Shown here: piece by piece, positions 43,101 through 54,633 of the stretch
How positions within the stretch are numbered: position 1 is the stretch's first letter
Layout of the letters: each line of letters starts with the position of its first letter
Origin: Tubiluchus corallicola
Lineage: Eukaryota > Priapulida > Priapulimorpha > Priapulimorphida > Tubiluchidae
Length of the DNA: 64,000 nucleotides
Assembly: GCA_030141605.1 (NCBI GenBank)
Contig: JAQGDQ010000910.1
Location: 1-64,000 of the forward strand
Reading direction: 5' to 3'
The notes under the pieces: model-generated
Told to the model about the DNA's origin: nothing
Seen by the model: only the letters and a program-made list of their open reading frames with translations
Database searches by the model: none
Translations under genes and position numbers: made by a program

Positions 43101-43955
43101 CTCGCCTCATCGAAAAACTCCCAGTGTAAAGACGCACTGGAGTAAACTTGCCCACATTTTACACGGCAACCAGGCTTGAACCGGCCAGCCAAAAACAGGC
43201 AACCATAACGCCAATTTTGCTTCTCAGTGACTGCACAAACAAATAACATTTTCAGAATATATAAAAATGGCAAAAAGATTCGCTTTACACACAAGCCTTA
43301 TTGTTGGAAGCGGAGTAAAACACTAGCCGAAGTAGGACAATTACTGATCTAGTAAAGCGGCAACTACTAAATTTGGATTGGATATCAATCTTTTTGAAGT
43401 AAAATAAGTCCGCTTTTTAGGCAATTCCAACATCTGCTTAAGGTATACCTATTTTTTATTTTGTCTCGCTTCACAGACAGGTGATAAGTTTCACTACCTC
43501 TTGAACAAATAATTGTTTTCCACTAACGGTAGCTAGTAAGTAACGAGTAAACAGCCTAGTAAGCTATGTGCCCTACATGGTTTCTCTCTTTAAAGCATTG
43601 GGTTCTTTAGGGTTAATATTATGTTGATATTAACGGTGCTAATAATAATGATGATGATAATATTATTGTAAAAATGCATTTGTAAATTGTCAATGACTAT
43701 CCATCGTTATTATAAAATTTCTTTTTTTTAAACAAATTTAGTTTTTTGTTTTATTATATAATATTTATCAATTCTCGACAGAAATCTTCAATGCCCTACT
43801 TTGGCTTCCCATGTATGACACTGCTTTTTTGCGCATGCATTTTAGCAGAAGTGTCCTACTTCAGCTAGTGGCATACTCTATGCCTACACTTACCTTTTTT
43901 GAAAAAGTTTGAAAACTGGTAACTCATTTGTTTCCTGAAAATCCTTATGCAACCA
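43101..43955. other. Intergenic, upstream of dyskerin
   Basis: The dyskerin promoter must lie in the right flank of the ATG (43101 onward), but no TATA box or named element stands out. The rest is AT-rich without features. Confidence 0.4.
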
Positions 43956-43959
43956 GCAC

Positions 43960-44490
43960 ATTAAAAGTCATTCGCAGGACATTACATCCATGTCATCAAC
44001 ATATCAAAGAAAGAGTATATCAAGCCCTGGTCAGATCCAAACTAAAATAAGGCATTGCAGTCTGGAACATATACACAATCACTGACATCAAGCGCATTGA
44101 GCAAGTCCAGTGAAATGCAGCACTTAGTACGAAATGAATATACCAGAAATGCTGATCTATCTAGGGTGATCTCCGAACTTGGGTGGGAAACTAGAGATTA
44201 GACGACCACAAATGATACTAAATGCCTTTCATGATATAGTGGATCACAGGGTAGGTATAAATTTACCAACTTACATCACACCATCTCTCAAAGATAACAA
44301 CAAATTTGTTCATCCATCAGCAGGAGTCAATATTTATTTATACTCCTACCCCAGAGTAATACGTTTGTGGAACAAACTTACACTGGATATTAGAGAAATC
44401 ACTTCTAGAAATCACTTTCGAATACTAGGTGCCTCTGCTGTTTCTACCATGATGGTACCATCCCACATAACCTGTCTGTAAATCTAACTG
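43960..44490 (+). pseudogene. LINE RT C-terminal fragment, CR1/Jockey-like
   Basis: Broken frames read LRRTLHPCHQHIKERVYQAL and VRSKLK-GIAVWN, the LxxxVRPxLEYxxxVWxPH region of LINE polymerases. Then comes an open stretch (44179-44481) with NIYLYSYPRVIRLWNKL, the FFPxTIRLWNSLP signature near the C-terminus. Stops and frameshifts show it is dead. Its 3' end runs to about 44600. Confidence 0.8.
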
Positions 44491-45003
44491 TGGTTTTGGT
44501 CCACAACCACCATGTTTGTTTTGCTTGTTTCACCTCTTTGTCATAACCTCTAATACCATCACCAGTTAGCAAGTTGCAGCCTGTATGCTAACCATGTGCA
44601 CGCCAAGATTTCTAGTATGTCGTCAGAGACTTTTTAGAAATATATTATTCAAGACTTCAAAAACATCTGCTTTGACAAACAATTTAATATAATTTTTATT
44701 CATTTTAGAAATATTACATTACAAAATATAATGATATTCAGCATCTACTTCATGACAAGCATTACATTTACTCTCATTCTAACTTCATTATCATCAATTA
44801 TCGCATTAAAAGGCTGATACCGTCGTATTGTATTTATGGACCACAACGTTGTTTTGGTGCGGACTGTAAATTAGCATTTTGGTGCGGGGCAAAACCGGTG
44901 TAAGGTTCCATATTTGCGTTAACGGCGCCGTTGAAGGTTAACATCGTGAAAATTTAAAAGTAAACGAGTTTAAGCTTTGTGTAAGTGCTGTAAAAACGAA
45001 ATC
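44491..45003. other. 5' region of the glycogen synthase gene
   Basis: AT-rich until about 44850; then GC content rises (GGTGCGG at 44858 and 44881, GGCGCCG at 44925). This is the likely promoter and 5' UTR. No TATA box at a convincing distance. Confidence 0.4.
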
Positions 45004-47136
45004 ATGACGGATCCTGCACGGACTTTAAGGGGCTTAGATCCCAAGTTTAAAGATTATACTCCGATGGATCGTGGTTTGTCTGCGATGGCAGAGAATCGTT
45101 GGTCATTTGAAGTTGCTTGGGAAGTGGCCAATAAAGTTGGTGGCATATACACAGTGATACGCACCAAAGCAGCTGTTAGTATGGAAGAGTTAGGAGATCG
45201 CTATTGCCTTATAGGACCGTATAATGATGCTTGTGTTAGGACAGAAGTTGAAATTATTCAACCAGATGACACTATAATGCTCAAATGTATTAGAAAAATG
45301 AATGATTACGGGTTTAAGTGTTTCTATGGTCGCTGGCTCATCGATGGCTATCCTCAAGTGGTGCTTTTTGATATCGGTTCTGCAGCTTGGAAACTTGATG
45401 AATGGAAGAAGGAATTTTGGGAAGCAGCGAAAGTCGGTATTCCGTGGCAGGATAGGGAGTCGAATGATGCCATTATTTTTGGCTTTCTAGTTGCCGCCTT
45501 TCTTGGCGAGTTCAGCGCTCGTTCTCAGGATGAAACGGAGTCGCGACCGTTAATCACTGCCCATTTTCACGAGTGGCTATCCAGTGTGGGACTTATCATG
45601 TCTCGTGCAAGACGATACGATGTAGCTACAATCTTCACAACTCACGCTACGCTACTGGGACGCTATCTCTGTGCCGGATCGGCGGATTTCTACAATCACA
45701 TAAGCTCCTTTGATTTAGACAAGGAAGCGGGCGAGCGCGGTATTTATCATCGCTATTGCATGGAGCGTGCCGCGTCGCACGTTTGTCACCAGTTTACCAC
45801 GGTTAGCGACATTACGGGATACGAAGCCGAACATTTGCTGCAGAGAAAGCCCGATATAATCACGCCAAACGGTCTGAATGTCATAAAGTTTGCCGCTCTT
45901 CACGAGTTTCAGAATCTGCATGCTATTTCAAAGGATAAAATAAACGACTTTATTAGAGGTCATTTTTACGGGCACCACAATTTTAATTTGGACAAAACTA
46001 TCTACTTCTTCATTGCTGGAAGATACGAGTTTACGAACAAAGGGGCGGACGTTTTCATAGAATCTTTGTCTAGATTGAATCACTATCTCAAATCGGCCAG
46101 TAGCGAAGTAACGGTCATTGCTTTTCTTATCTTTCCTGCGAGAACAAATAATTTCAACGTCGAATCGCTACGAGGGCAGGCCATCGTCAAGTCCTTGAAA
46201 GATACCGTTCAGAGCATCAAAGAGAAGATCGGTCACCGCATGTTTGATATTTGCTTGAGCGGTTCCGTGCCGACGGGCGAAGACATCTTGAAGACCGAGG
46301 ATGTCGTGAAGTTGAAGCGCTGTATGTTTGCGGCGCAGAGGAGCTCGCTTCCGCCAATATGCACGCATAATATGGCCGACGATTTGAACGATCCGGTGTT
46401 GAGCAACATTCGCCGTTGCCAGATGTTTAACAACAGAAACGACAGGGTCAAAGTTGTTTTCCACCCGGAGTTCTTGTCGTCCACTAGTCCGCTGCTAGGT
46501 CTGGATTATGAAGAGTTTGTCAGGGGTTGTCATCTGGGAGTCTTCCCGTCGTATTACGAACCCTGGGGTTACACGCCCGCCGAATGTACCGTCATGGGCA
46601 TTCCGTCGATATCCACAAACTTGTCCGGATTCGGATGCTTCATGCAGGAGCACGTGGCCGATCCGCAAAGCTACGGAATCTACATCGTCGACCGGCGTTT
46701 CAAGACGTCCGAGGAATCCATCCGCCAGATGGCGCAGATGATGTACGACTTCACTTGTCTGAGCCGCCGTCAGCGCATCATACAGAGGAACCGCACGGAG
46801 CGACTCTCCGAGCTGCTGGATTGGCAGAATCTCGGCACGTACTACCGACGCGTTCGCAGGATGGCGCTGAAGGAAGTCTATCCGGAGTTTTTCCTGGAGG
46901 AAAGCGATCGGATATCGGTCACCAGCTTGAGATACAAGTTTCCACGCCCGCCGTCGGCGCTCCCGTCCCCGACGAGCTCAAGAACGTCGACGCCTCCGCC
47001 GTCGGATGGAGAGAATAATGAAGAAGAAGAAGATGAAGACGATTCTGGAGGTTTGGTGTTCAAGCCGTCAACGACGCCAGATGTTGATGAGGTTTATGAA
47101 AATGAAATTATGTCGGCTAGAGATGATACTAATTAA
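45004..47136 (+). CDS. GYS: Glycogen synthase (GT3 family)
   Basis: A single-exon gene of 710 codons. It transfers glucose from UDP-glucose to the non-reducing ends of glycogen in the cytosol. Seen: the N-terminal sugar-nucleotide loop KVGGIYT (residues 44-50), [10 protein letters not shown] (188-197), [11 protein letters not shown] (212-222), TPNGLN (287-292), [13 protein letters not shown] (339-351), and the catalytic [12 protein letters not shown] motif with Glu519 and Glu527 eight residues apart. The Arg-rich helix [14 protein letters not shown] (588-601) is the glucose-6-phosphate/allosteric site. The C-terminal [20 protein letters not shown] (644-663), followed by an acidic run, matches the GSK3/CK2 phosphorylation ladder of animal enzymes. 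I chose the ATG at 45004 over the in-frame 44977 because it starts nearer the family N-terminus. The N-terminal Ser sites of vertebrate enzymes are not obvious; ARTLRGL takes that place. Confidence 0.96.
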   Translation: MTDPARTLRGLDPKFKDYTPMDRGLSAMAENRWSFEVAWEVANKVGGIYTVIRTKAAVSMEELGDRYCLIGPYNDACVRTEVEIIQPDDTIMLKCIRKMNDYGFKCFYGRWLIDGYPQVVLFDIGSAAWKLDEWKKEFWEAAKVGIPWQDRESNDAIIFGFLVAAFLGEFSARSQDETESRPLITAHFHEWLSSVGLIMSRARRYDVATIFTTHATLLGRYLCAGSADFYNHISSFDLDKEAGERGIYHRYCMERAASHVCHQFTTVSDITGYEAEHLLQRKPDIITPNGLNVIKFAALHEFQNLHAISKDKINDFIRGHFYGHHNFNLDKTIYFFIAGRYEFTNKGADVFIESLSRLNHYLKSASSEVTVIAFLIFPARTNNFNVESLRGQAIVKSLKDTVQSIKEKIGHRMFDICLSGSVPTGEDILKTEDVVKLKRCMFAAQRSSLPPICTHNMADDLNDPVLSNIRRCQMFNNRNDRVKVVFHPEFLSSTSPLLGLDYEEFVRGCHLGVFPSYYEPWGYTPAECTVMGIPSISTNLSGFGCFMQEHVADPQSYGIYIVDRRFKTSEESIRQMAQMMYDFTCLSRRQRIIQRNRTERLSELLDWQNLGTYYRRVRRMALKEVYPEFFLEESDRISVTSLRYKFPRPPSALPSPTSSRTSTPPPSDGENNEEEEDEDDSGGLVFKPSTTPDVDEVYENEIMSARDDTN

Positions 47137-48669
47137 TTAGCTAGCCCCGTTAGCATCATTATTTGCATGTAGATTAAGTAGGGATGTTTATCGTGTTTTT
47201 AAATTTATTCTGCTCTCTGTTCACTTTACACAACTTGTCATCACACTGTAGCCTCCGTTGTTTACCACATGCACAAAAATGTTATTCTTCTTCTTCCCAG
47301 CTTTCCCCTATGTGGGGTCGCCGTTGTGAATGAGTCTTCTCCACGCATTCCTGTGGTTGACCATCTCTTCATTTATGTCTTCCCTTCCCACATGATCCTC
47401 ACTGACTCTTCTTTTCAGGTGTCCATACCATCGCAATCTTGTGAGGCTTCCACTACTTTTACTGTTCCTCTGATATTATCATTTCTAATTTTATCTCTTC
47501 TTGTTATTCCCACCATCCATCTCAACATCCTCATCTCCACCACACCCATTTTCTTCTCTTCGGTCTTCTTTAGAGAAGCTGCTTCCAGCCCATAGATTAG
47601 AGCGGGTCTGACCACTTCTTTGTGGACTTTACCTTTAAGTCTCACCGACTCATTCATAGGAGGTTTTGGCGCAGTTTTTACAGGCGGATGCCCTTCTTGA
47701 CCCTAACCCTCCCTATTTATCCGGGCTTGGGACCGGCACTGAGTTGGGCTGGCTTGCCCCCCCCCCAGTAGCTAGGTTATGCACAAAAATGTTATTAAGA
47801 GATTTTTTACCGGGATATTTAATTGTAAACTGATTGTCAACTTAGCTTGCCATAGATTACCACTCCGAATGTAATTTAGTCAGAATTAAGCTACCTCATT
47901 TTTGCTAATATAGAAAGGTGCAGGTTGAAAAATTAAATGGTTTACTTACAGTCTAGGTAGTATTTAAGTATGTATTTTTGCGGTACTCATTTAGGAAAAC
48001 TAAATACAGTTTTTGCAGTACATAATGTAGTGCTTATGTAGTAGCATGGATTTTGTACCACGACGTACGCGAACGTTTGCTATAGATTACAGCTACTTTC
48101 GTAGGTATTTTGTGCAACTGTGGTTGAATCGATGCTCAAAAATATGTGTCAAAGGCCCTCTACTGGCCTAACTTGAGAACTGTCTGTCGTGTGTGCTAGT
48201 AGATTGTCTGATGGTACGTAGATATGTTAAAGAAGAGTTTTCTTTACCGTATTTAACCGATTGACCTATCTTTGAACTTATTAAATTATCCGCTTGCATT
48301 TAGCTTAAATTCTTGTGAGATTAAAGTAGCAGTATTCTGTAATGTTTGTTGTGTAAGCCCGGTAGATGGTACTGTAGTGCAAGCAAAATGAAGTTGCAAT
48401 GCTATTTATCAACACCATTAGTGAACAGATTAAAAATAAGGTACAAAAGTGTTAAGTATGCTGTTGTTACTAGCTGAATGATTATGCTGCGTGTTGATAA
48501 GTTTTGTTTTATAAACTTACATGTTTAGCGTTACATTTTTGTCATTTTCGTTACCTTGTTAAGTATCTTGTGCTAAGTTATACGATAATCACATTTTTTG
48601 TGCAAACTTAAATTAATACTAGAACTTCTAAGCGCTATTACTTGTTAAGTTTGTGTTCTGTGTAATAAA
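47137..48669 (+). other. Probable 3' UTR of glycogen synthase
   Basis: No other gene intervenes until a polyadenylation signal AATAAA at 48664-48669, so the UTR could be up to 1.5 kb. It contains the LINE insertion at 47287-47778. Transcript data would be needed to fix the end. Confidence 0.4.
47287..47778 (-). pseudogene. 5'-truncated LINE insertion with 18-bp target duplication
   Basis: Flanked by perfect copies of ATGCACAAAAATGTTATT (47269-47286 and 47779-47796). On the minus strand it begins with the GGTCCCAAGCCCGGATAAAT region common in RTE-like LINE 3' parts. It then encodes RPALIYGLEAASLKK and EMRMLRWMVGITRRDKIRN, a reverse transcriptase C-terminal signature. It ends in a short (GAA)n tail (plus-strand TTCTTCTTC at 47287). 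Later frames are shifted. The clean duplication shows a fairly recent insertion into the probable UTR of glycogen synthase. Confidence 0.9.
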
Positions 48670-48688
48670 GATACGAATGTAGTTAAAT

Positions 48689-49003
48689 AGCAAATTATAT
48701 CGTTTTTTATTTCTTTGCGCACATCTGCCTAATATGGTTTAGGAAGTCAACCCGTTTCTTGAACACTAAGCAACTTTGCTTCCGATGAGTATTTGTATGG
48801 GTGACAGGAGGTCTGTGTTTAAGAATTTAACCATTTTTTTTGAATAGCAAATTATATCGTTTTTTATTTCTTCGCACACGTCTACCTAATACGATTTAGG
48901 AAGTCAACCCGTTTCTTGAGCACTAAGCAACTTTGCTTCCGATGAGTATTTGTATGGGTGACAGGAGGTCTGTGTTTGAGCATTAAACATTTTTTTGAAT
49001 AGC
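48689..49003 (+). repeat. Two tandem copies of a 5S rRNA-like 157-bp unit
   Basis: Units start at 48689 and 48846. Each contains CACTAAGCAACTTTGCTTCC and GATGAGTATTTGTATGGGTG then ACAGGAGGTCTG, which resembles the 5S rRNA internal promoter and 3' part (AAGCAACGTCGGG ... GTACTTGGATGGGTGACCGCC). It is too diverged for a working 5S gene; a SINE-derived or pseudogene unit is likely. Confidence 0.5.
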
Positions 49004-49235
49004 GTGTTTCGCCAAACTCTTGTGTGCATGCGACTTACTGTCTAAACGTATCCTTCTCTTTTGAAAAAGCAAGAAATTATGTTTTTACTGAAATTCTTTT
49101 GCTTGAAAGTGCATTTGGTCATCAAGAATAATTACGGCTGTAAAAATCGGACGTATTTAGAAAGGTTGACATTGCAGTCTGACCACATGCAGTTTGACCA
49201 TGCTTGAATTAAGCAGACATCGTGGAGATCTTATT
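49004..49235. other. Intergenic, nothing recognised
   Basis: AT-rich, no feature. Confidence 0.4.
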
Positions 49236-49585
49236 ATTATTATTGTGAGTTTATTTCGTATAAAAATATACAGTTTACAAAGATAAAGATGTTGGTAAAA
49301 CAGGTAATACAATGTTAGTAAAGTAACATCTACAGACATTCAACTTTATAATAACCACACATTGTAGTTCCCTTGTAATTATATTACAGTATACAGTGTT
49401 GTAAGAAGCTGTAATAGATATCTTAAAACAAAATCTTTAAATGAGTTCTTAACCTTTAATTTTACATTTTCATTTAGATCTACAGTACAACCATATTTAA
49501 ATCTTAAATTTACTTGACTGTTATTTAATTAGTAGCATAGCTTTGGAATTCTCAATGTGCAAGAGTTTACAGTTTAATTTTCGAC
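49236..49585 (-). mobile_element. LINE 3' end, family B (copy 3)
   Basis: Minus-strand copy matching 5012-5445. It ends in an ATT tail (49230-49245). The frame is interrupted. Confidence 0.7.
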
Positions 49586-49599
49586 TATCTATACTTATT

Positions 49600-49930
49600 G
49601 AAGTATATAAAGTATTAACTAGAAAAGAAAAAAATTGCTGGACAATTCTTTCATTTAGTCGTTGATTCTAAAACTAGGGGACATGGTTTAAAACTGTTTA
49701 AAGAGCGGTCATGTCTTGACGTTCGTAAATTTATTTTCATGTGTTGACATTCACTTTCTGTGAGAGTTGTGAATTAAACAGAATATTTTGCTTGTCTTGG
49801 TGATTACCGTGCCAACCCCTGTAAAGTTTAAATCCTTAATCGACAGTTATTTGTGAAAAAAAATGGGGTTTCTATGAGTGTACTCGCTTAACCTCTAATC
49901 ATGACACCAACACAGTAAAATGCATTCAAA
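49600..49930 (+). pseudogene. LINE RT C-terminal remnant, CR1-like
   Basis: Broken frames read KTRGHGLKLFKERSCLDVRK and a tail like VKKNGVSMSVLA, typical of the final part of CR1-like polymerases. Similar to the tail at 19060-19180. Confidence 0.55.
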
Positions 49931-50785
49931 ATATTAAATAATTTTCTCAGGAAGACGTTCAGCTAGAAACTTGGTATTCCACCTTTGTTAATGGATAAAT
50001 GTTACATAGTGGATTGTTGAAGGAGCAAAATTTTGATTAATTACCCAGTTTATTGTTAATTATTGGTTAATTCAGTTAATGAGATGTGTCCAATCTAGTC
50101 ATAACCATTTTCCTTGAGTAAGCTTTGCTTTTCAATTATAGATCCTGTCTTGCTAAAATGAAAAAATGTTGATATTAATGCAATAATTAATTCTTAACAA
50201 ATGACAGTCGGACAAGTGCAGCACATAATCAACACGTTACTTTTTACAATAAAATCAAGATTTTTGAAGTGAATTACTGTAGTGTATTTTGTTTTCGTTA
50301 CTAGATGGAGCCACCATGAAACAATGCGCTCCGTTGTACACGTTGCAGGAAACAGTTATTTTTTTGCATGCGTGCTTTGCTTTGTGCAAGTAATAATAAT
50401 TGTTATCTTGAGTTAGGAGGTAAGTGTTAACGCCGAGTACGCCGTGGTTACTTTGCTTGTAAAGAATTGTCTTTGGTGGTTCATTCCGTTTACGTTTTAC
50501 ATGCATGCCGGTCGTAAAGTTGCAACGTGGTATCATACTATACACGGTAGATTGATGATTATCGAATTCTCGATCTGCTTAAATAATAAATTATGACGTA
50601 CAATAAATTTTATGGGTTGTCTGATTTCACTTGGTCATAATTATGATTAAAGGGTGTAAACTAGCGTTGTAAATATAGTCAATGTTCACATTGTTCGGTA
50701 GGCTTACTCTGCAGGGTGATATGGACTAGATTATATAGATTTTATTCAGAACAGTTTATGGTGCTCCCTATAAAAATAATAGTAT
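49931..50785. other. Intergenic, nothing recognised
   Basis: AT-rich sequence; a 96-codon minus frame at 50255-50545 has no recognisable motif. Confidence 0.4.
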
Positions 50786-50797
50786 CTTTTCACTTTC

Positions 50798-50799
50798 AG
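50798..50799 (+). promoter_or_regulatory. Splice acceptor in the 5' leader of the GM2-activator-like gene
   Basis: TTTTCACTTTCAG ends about 97 bp before the ATG. It suggests a 5' UTR intron or trans-splicing. Confidence 0.4.
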
Positions 50800-50896
50800 T
50801 AGATAGTGCAGCGTAAGAAGTTTATAACGGCACTATAAGACATGCTGATGTAGATGAGATCACAAAATTTGTAGTGCTGCTGTAGAATAAAGAAAA

Positions 50897-51520
50897 ATGT
50901 ATAAAAAGAACTTCGTCTGCGTGTTATTCTGTGCTTGCTTATGGCTCTCTAATGGGAATTTTCTAAACGATGTTTCGAACACGGTTCACAAAGTTTCGAA
51001 AGTCGTAAACCGTGGTATTAACACGTTCACCGGCAGTGATTACAGAAGTCTTAAAACATTTAGTTGGAAAAACTGCGGAAGTCAAGCCGATCCAATCGTC
51101 TTGAAGAATATCACCGTTTCGCCTGATCCCGTGAAGATTCCCGGCGTTGCCAAGGTCTCGTTTGCGGGTCTTGTTGGCATGACCCTGGATAGTCCGTTGA
51201 AAATGGAACTGGAGGTCAAGAAAAAGGAAATTATCTGGATAGAAATACCTTGCATTGACGATGTGGGATCTTGTACGTATGACGACATTTGCACCAAACT
51301 ACCCCCGCCTACATGCCCACCCCCATTTGAGAAGTACGGCATTCCATGTCAATGTCCAGTCAAGGCAAACACGTACAACTTGCCGATGAGTGATATAGAA
51401 ATCCCGGATGCAGGCATCCCGTCTTTCCTGGAGGATGGTGATTTTTGGATTCGGGCAAAGTTTAGCATGAATGGGAAGCAGATGGGGTGCTATGAGTTTA
51501 ACTTCTCTGTGACAAGTTAA
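50897..51520 (+). CDS. GM2 ganglioside activator-like ML-domain lipid-binding protein
   Basis: A 207-codon single-exon gene. A hydrophobic signal peptide (residues 3-19) is followed by a mature domain with eight cysteines (60, 119, 126, 132, 140, 151, 153, 198), enough for the four disulfides of GM2 activator. Family-like stretches are CIDDVGSCTYDDIC (119-132), YGIPCQCPVKANTYNLP (147-163), IEIPDAGIPSFLEDGDFWIR (167-186) and GKQMGC (193-198). GM2 activator lifts gangliosides from lysosomal membranes for hexosaminidase A; in invertebrates the ligand and partner are unknown, so I give no specific role. A polyadenylation signal AATAAA lies at 51567-51572, 47 bp past the stop. Confidence 0.92.
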   Translation: MYKKNFVCVLFCACLWLSNGNFLNDVSNTVHKVSKVVNRGINTFTGSDYRSLKTFSWKNCGSQADPIVLKNITVSPDPVKIPGVAKVSFAGLVGMTLDSPLKMELEVKKKEIIWIEIPCIDDVGSCTYDDICTKLPPPTCPPPFEKYGIPCQCPVKANTYNLPMSDIEIPDAGIPSFLEDGDFWIRAKFSMNGKQMGCYEFNFSVTS

Positions 51521-51566
51521 AATTGGTGCTTTCAGTAAATGGCAATAATGGCTACACAGCATGAAT

Positions 51567-51572
51567 AATAAA
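51567..51572 (+). terminator. Polyadenylation signal of the GM2-activator-like gene
   Basis: AATAAA, 47 bp after the stop codon. The 72-bp repeat array starts about 70 bp further on. Confidence 0.7.
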
Positions 51573-51640
51573 GCATTATCACTTTAAATATTACATCTTT
51601 GATAAAAAAGCATAATACCAGTTTTACATTTTTGTACTTA

Positions 51641-52127
51641 AAGGAAAGAACAAGTAACTCAGTGTATTGGGTTTATTTTACTGTTATCACTTGAACTGTT
51701 TGTGGTGTGTTAAAGGAAAGGAAAAGTCACTTAGTATGTTGGGTTTATTTTACTGTTATCACTTGAACTGTTTGTGGTGTGTTAGAGGAAAGAAGAAGTC
51801 ACTCAGTATGTTGGCTTTATTTTACTGTTATCACTCACTTAAACTGTTTGTGGTGTGTTAGAGGAAAGAACAAGTCACTCGGTGTGTTGGGTTTATTTTA
51901 CTGTTATCACTTAAAGTGTTTGTGGTGTGCTAGAGGAAAGAACAAGTCACTCGGTGTGTTGGGTTTATTTTAATGTTATCACTTAAACTGTTTGTGGTGT
52001 GCTAGAGGAAAGAACAAGTTACTCAGTATGGTGGGTTTATTTTACTGTTATCACTTAAACTGTTTGTGGTGTGCTAGATGAAAGAACAAGTTACTCAGTA
52101 TGTTGGATTTATTTTAATGTTATCGCT
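51641..52127. repeat. 72-bp tandem array, about seven copies (array 1)
   Basis: The unit holds GGAAAGAACAAGTCACTCAG, TATGTTGGGTTTATTTTACT, GTTATCACTTAAACTGTTTG and TGGTGTGCTAGA. It is the same family as the array at 61171-63466. One unit has a 4-bp insertion (CACTCACTT near 51834). Confidence 0.96.
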
Positions 52128-52330
52128 TTAACCCAGGTGTGGTGGTTGCCGCCATTCACTTGAAAGTCGTGACGCAACTGCGAGACTTCTTGAGTTTTCG
52201 TAAACTTGCGCTGCTTGAACTAATTCAAACTTCCGTAGCTTATTTAATATTTACCAATATATAATAGGCAAAAATATTACAAATTAGCTATCTAATTTTT
52301 CTGTAAAAACTAACAACACTTTTGACGAAG
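52128..52330. other. 3' flank shared with array 2
   Basis: GAGACTTC, TTTTCGTAAACTTGCGCTGC and AATTCAAACTT reappear after array 2 at about 63525-63605. The arrays and their flanks therefore seem to belong to one dispersed unit. Confidence 0.6.
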
Positions 52331-52951
52331 ATTGACAGTGCACTACTTTTCTTCAAGACGAATGACGTTCATTGGAAGAAGAATGGTCGTTGAAAATGGG
52401 AGCGCCCAAGCATGAAGGTGATCGCGACTTAAAGTGAGTTAGTTACAGGAGGCGCTTATTGCAGTTTTATACTAAATATTTCTTACATTTTTTGTGAACA
52501 TTGAAATAAGCCTAACTTCCCAGAAGACTTGACTTCTCCTTTAATTCCGTCTTATGGCCGTCTTATTATATTCTATGTGGCCTAATTATAGCTCTATGAA
52601 ATAAAGTGTGATATGAGGCAATTTCATTTAATTACGTGATTAAAAAGATGCCCTAGTGACCTCTGAAAACAACAATCAGTTATTTTAATAGAATTCATAT
52701 GAAAAATTGGCTAAGAAATTATGAAAATTACCTTACATGTGTACAAGTTGACCCTTATGTACAAGTCGATGTGCATTTTAAGAGCAAACATTCCATCATT
52801 TTATATATTACCTGTGTACAAGTCGACCATAAAATATTAAGATCTTCCTGAGTAAATAAAGTCAACAATGGCCGAGTAATAAGTCAATATCCTACTGTGT
52901 TAGTCTGTAAGATACGTGCAAGTGCCTGGGCCGACTATATTATACCTACCC

Positions 52952-52994
<43 letters not shown>

Positions 52995-53019
52995 TCATGT
53001 TGAGGGCCCTCAATGCAAT
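52331..53019. repeat. Intergenic with an AT microsatellite
   Basis: Contains (AT)n at 52954-52987. A short ATG-to-donor segment at 52396-52433 is discussed under rejected items. Confidence 0.6.
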
Positions 53020-53105
53020 CCATGATAATGCAGCCTGTGGCCCGCAGGAATTGCGGGAAAGTTTAATGTGGCCCGGCTAGTCAGATAATTTGCACACCCC
53101 TGACT
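53020..53105 (-). mobile_element. hAT-type terminal fragment
   Basis: On the minus strand the terminus CAGGGGTGTGCAAATTATCT is followed by GGGCCACATTAAACTTTCCC and GCGGGCCACAGGCTGCA, a known style of hAT terminus. No matching second end was found. Confidence 0.5.
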
Positions 53106-53675
53106 TATGGCTATTATACACCCCTGATATATAGTGTATACTATAGTATTAATTTGTAGTATGTAATACTTATTATAGTAAGTATCAGTGAATAAAATTG
53201 TAGTTACTTGTTTAATGAATGAATAACCATGATATTGGTTTACGATGAAAGTAAGTTCTATATTTTAATTTTAATTTTTAACGTGCACAACTATATATGA
53301 TTACCCGAGTAGCAACTATGGCGAAATTCATTATTGTACATTATTTTCCAAAATCATGAAACTTGCATTATTGCACAATGAAGTGTTACAAGTGCCTTAC
53401 AGTTCGTGTAATCTTGACGTACGTTGTACTTGGCAGCAGTGACAATCATGTACACTTATCGCACTGACTATTTTTGGATCGGAATTTTCATCATTTTGTG
53501 AATAAAATTGATAATGTTAATAAAAATGTTTACGAAGGTTTTTGTATGTACGGTGTATGGATGAAAATCCATCACAGACCAAAGCCTAAAGATTTAAAAA
53601 ACTGAAAACATTAATTAGGGAAAACTGCTCAGTCCAATGTTATTAGATCATACAATTATTTGGTGTTATATCGCG
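53106..53675. other. Intergenic, nothing recognised
   Basis: AT-rich. Confidence 0.4.
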
Positions 53676-53898
53676 GTGTAACTAATCGCCGATAGATGGC
53701 AGCACCAAGCAATTAGGTCGTGAACACGACAGCAGAAGTGTGCGTCTGTAAGCGGTGAATTATTACTGTAGCAGCTAAAATGTTTTTACAACTAATCGCC
53801 GATAGATGGCAGCACCAAGCAATTAGGTCGTGAACACGACAGCAGAAGTGTGCGTCTGTAAGCGGTGAATTATTACTGTAGCAGCTAAAATGTTTTTA
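53676..53898. repeat. 111-bp tandem duplication, nearly perfect
   Basis: Two copies of ACTAATCGCCGATAGATGGC through CAGCTAAAATGTTTTTAC, starting near 53678 and 53789, with almost no differences. Recent. Confidence 0.95.
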
Positions 53899-54334
53899 CT
53901 GGAAATTACACGATTCAAATCACAATTGCGCGTTTAATAATCAACACGATTTAAGAGATAAAGTTTATTATCTTTTGGAATGAAAATTTTCGATTAAATC
54001 AGTGTAAGATGGTGATAATGTACGCAAATTGGCCTACGAATCATCGCTACTGTCATACAGCGGTTAAATAAAACTTCTTTTCTCATCGTTTTATATTAAA
54101 CGTCTTAATTTTCACTTAAATTGTTTTCACACGACTTTCGATATAAAAGTTTGGTGAAATGTGTGTACAGCAGCAGCAGTAGCAATGACAACAACAACAA
54201 CTACAAAAGCAGCAACAAAAATAACAAGACATAATTAGAATAATTAACCTCATCATAACGCCCCTACTCCACCAACCTCGGTTAATGCAAGACAAAACAA
54301 AATGTGTATATATTTTTTTATTTATTATTATTAT
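53899..54334. other. Intergenic, nothing recognised
   Basis: A CAGCAG/ACAACA low-complexity run lies at 54160-54225. Confidence 0.4.
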
Positions 54335-54633
54335 CACATTCAGTACAATATAATGACATTAAGCACACAGTAACATCAAAATTATTACATCTACTGTATT
54401 AAATTCTTATGTTTCATACACAATCGTTATCATAAAAGAATAATTGTACTGCAGTGGGCTAGAGAAGCAAAGGCTTGTATAAGCCCACTGTCATGTGAAC
54501 CCGATAAAAAAGAATAGATGAGTGAACAAAAAAGAACTGGGAGAAAGATTAGATCACACAGGAAGGGTAGAAGGATGTGTTAGTGGAAATGGTAGGAAGA
54601 AAGATAGTAGATTGCGCTATGTTGACATCAGCT
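54335..54633 (-). mobile_element. Dispersed repeat E, minus copy
   Basis: Reverse-complement match of 27789-28092, with an ATT-rich tail at its left side (54318-54334). Confidence 0.7.

Noticed and set aside
44977-45003. Earlier in-frame ATG for glycogen synthase
   Set aside because: It would add nine residues (MCKCCKNEI) unlike the family; the ATG at 45004 fits better, though this is not proven.
46527-47018. 163-codon frame inside the glycogen synthase gene
   Set aside because: Shadow of the conserved GYS frame.
52396-52433. Possible first exon MGAPKHEGDRDLK followed by a GTGAGT donor
   Set aside because: Only 12 codons, no promoter element and no following exon seen; too short to support.
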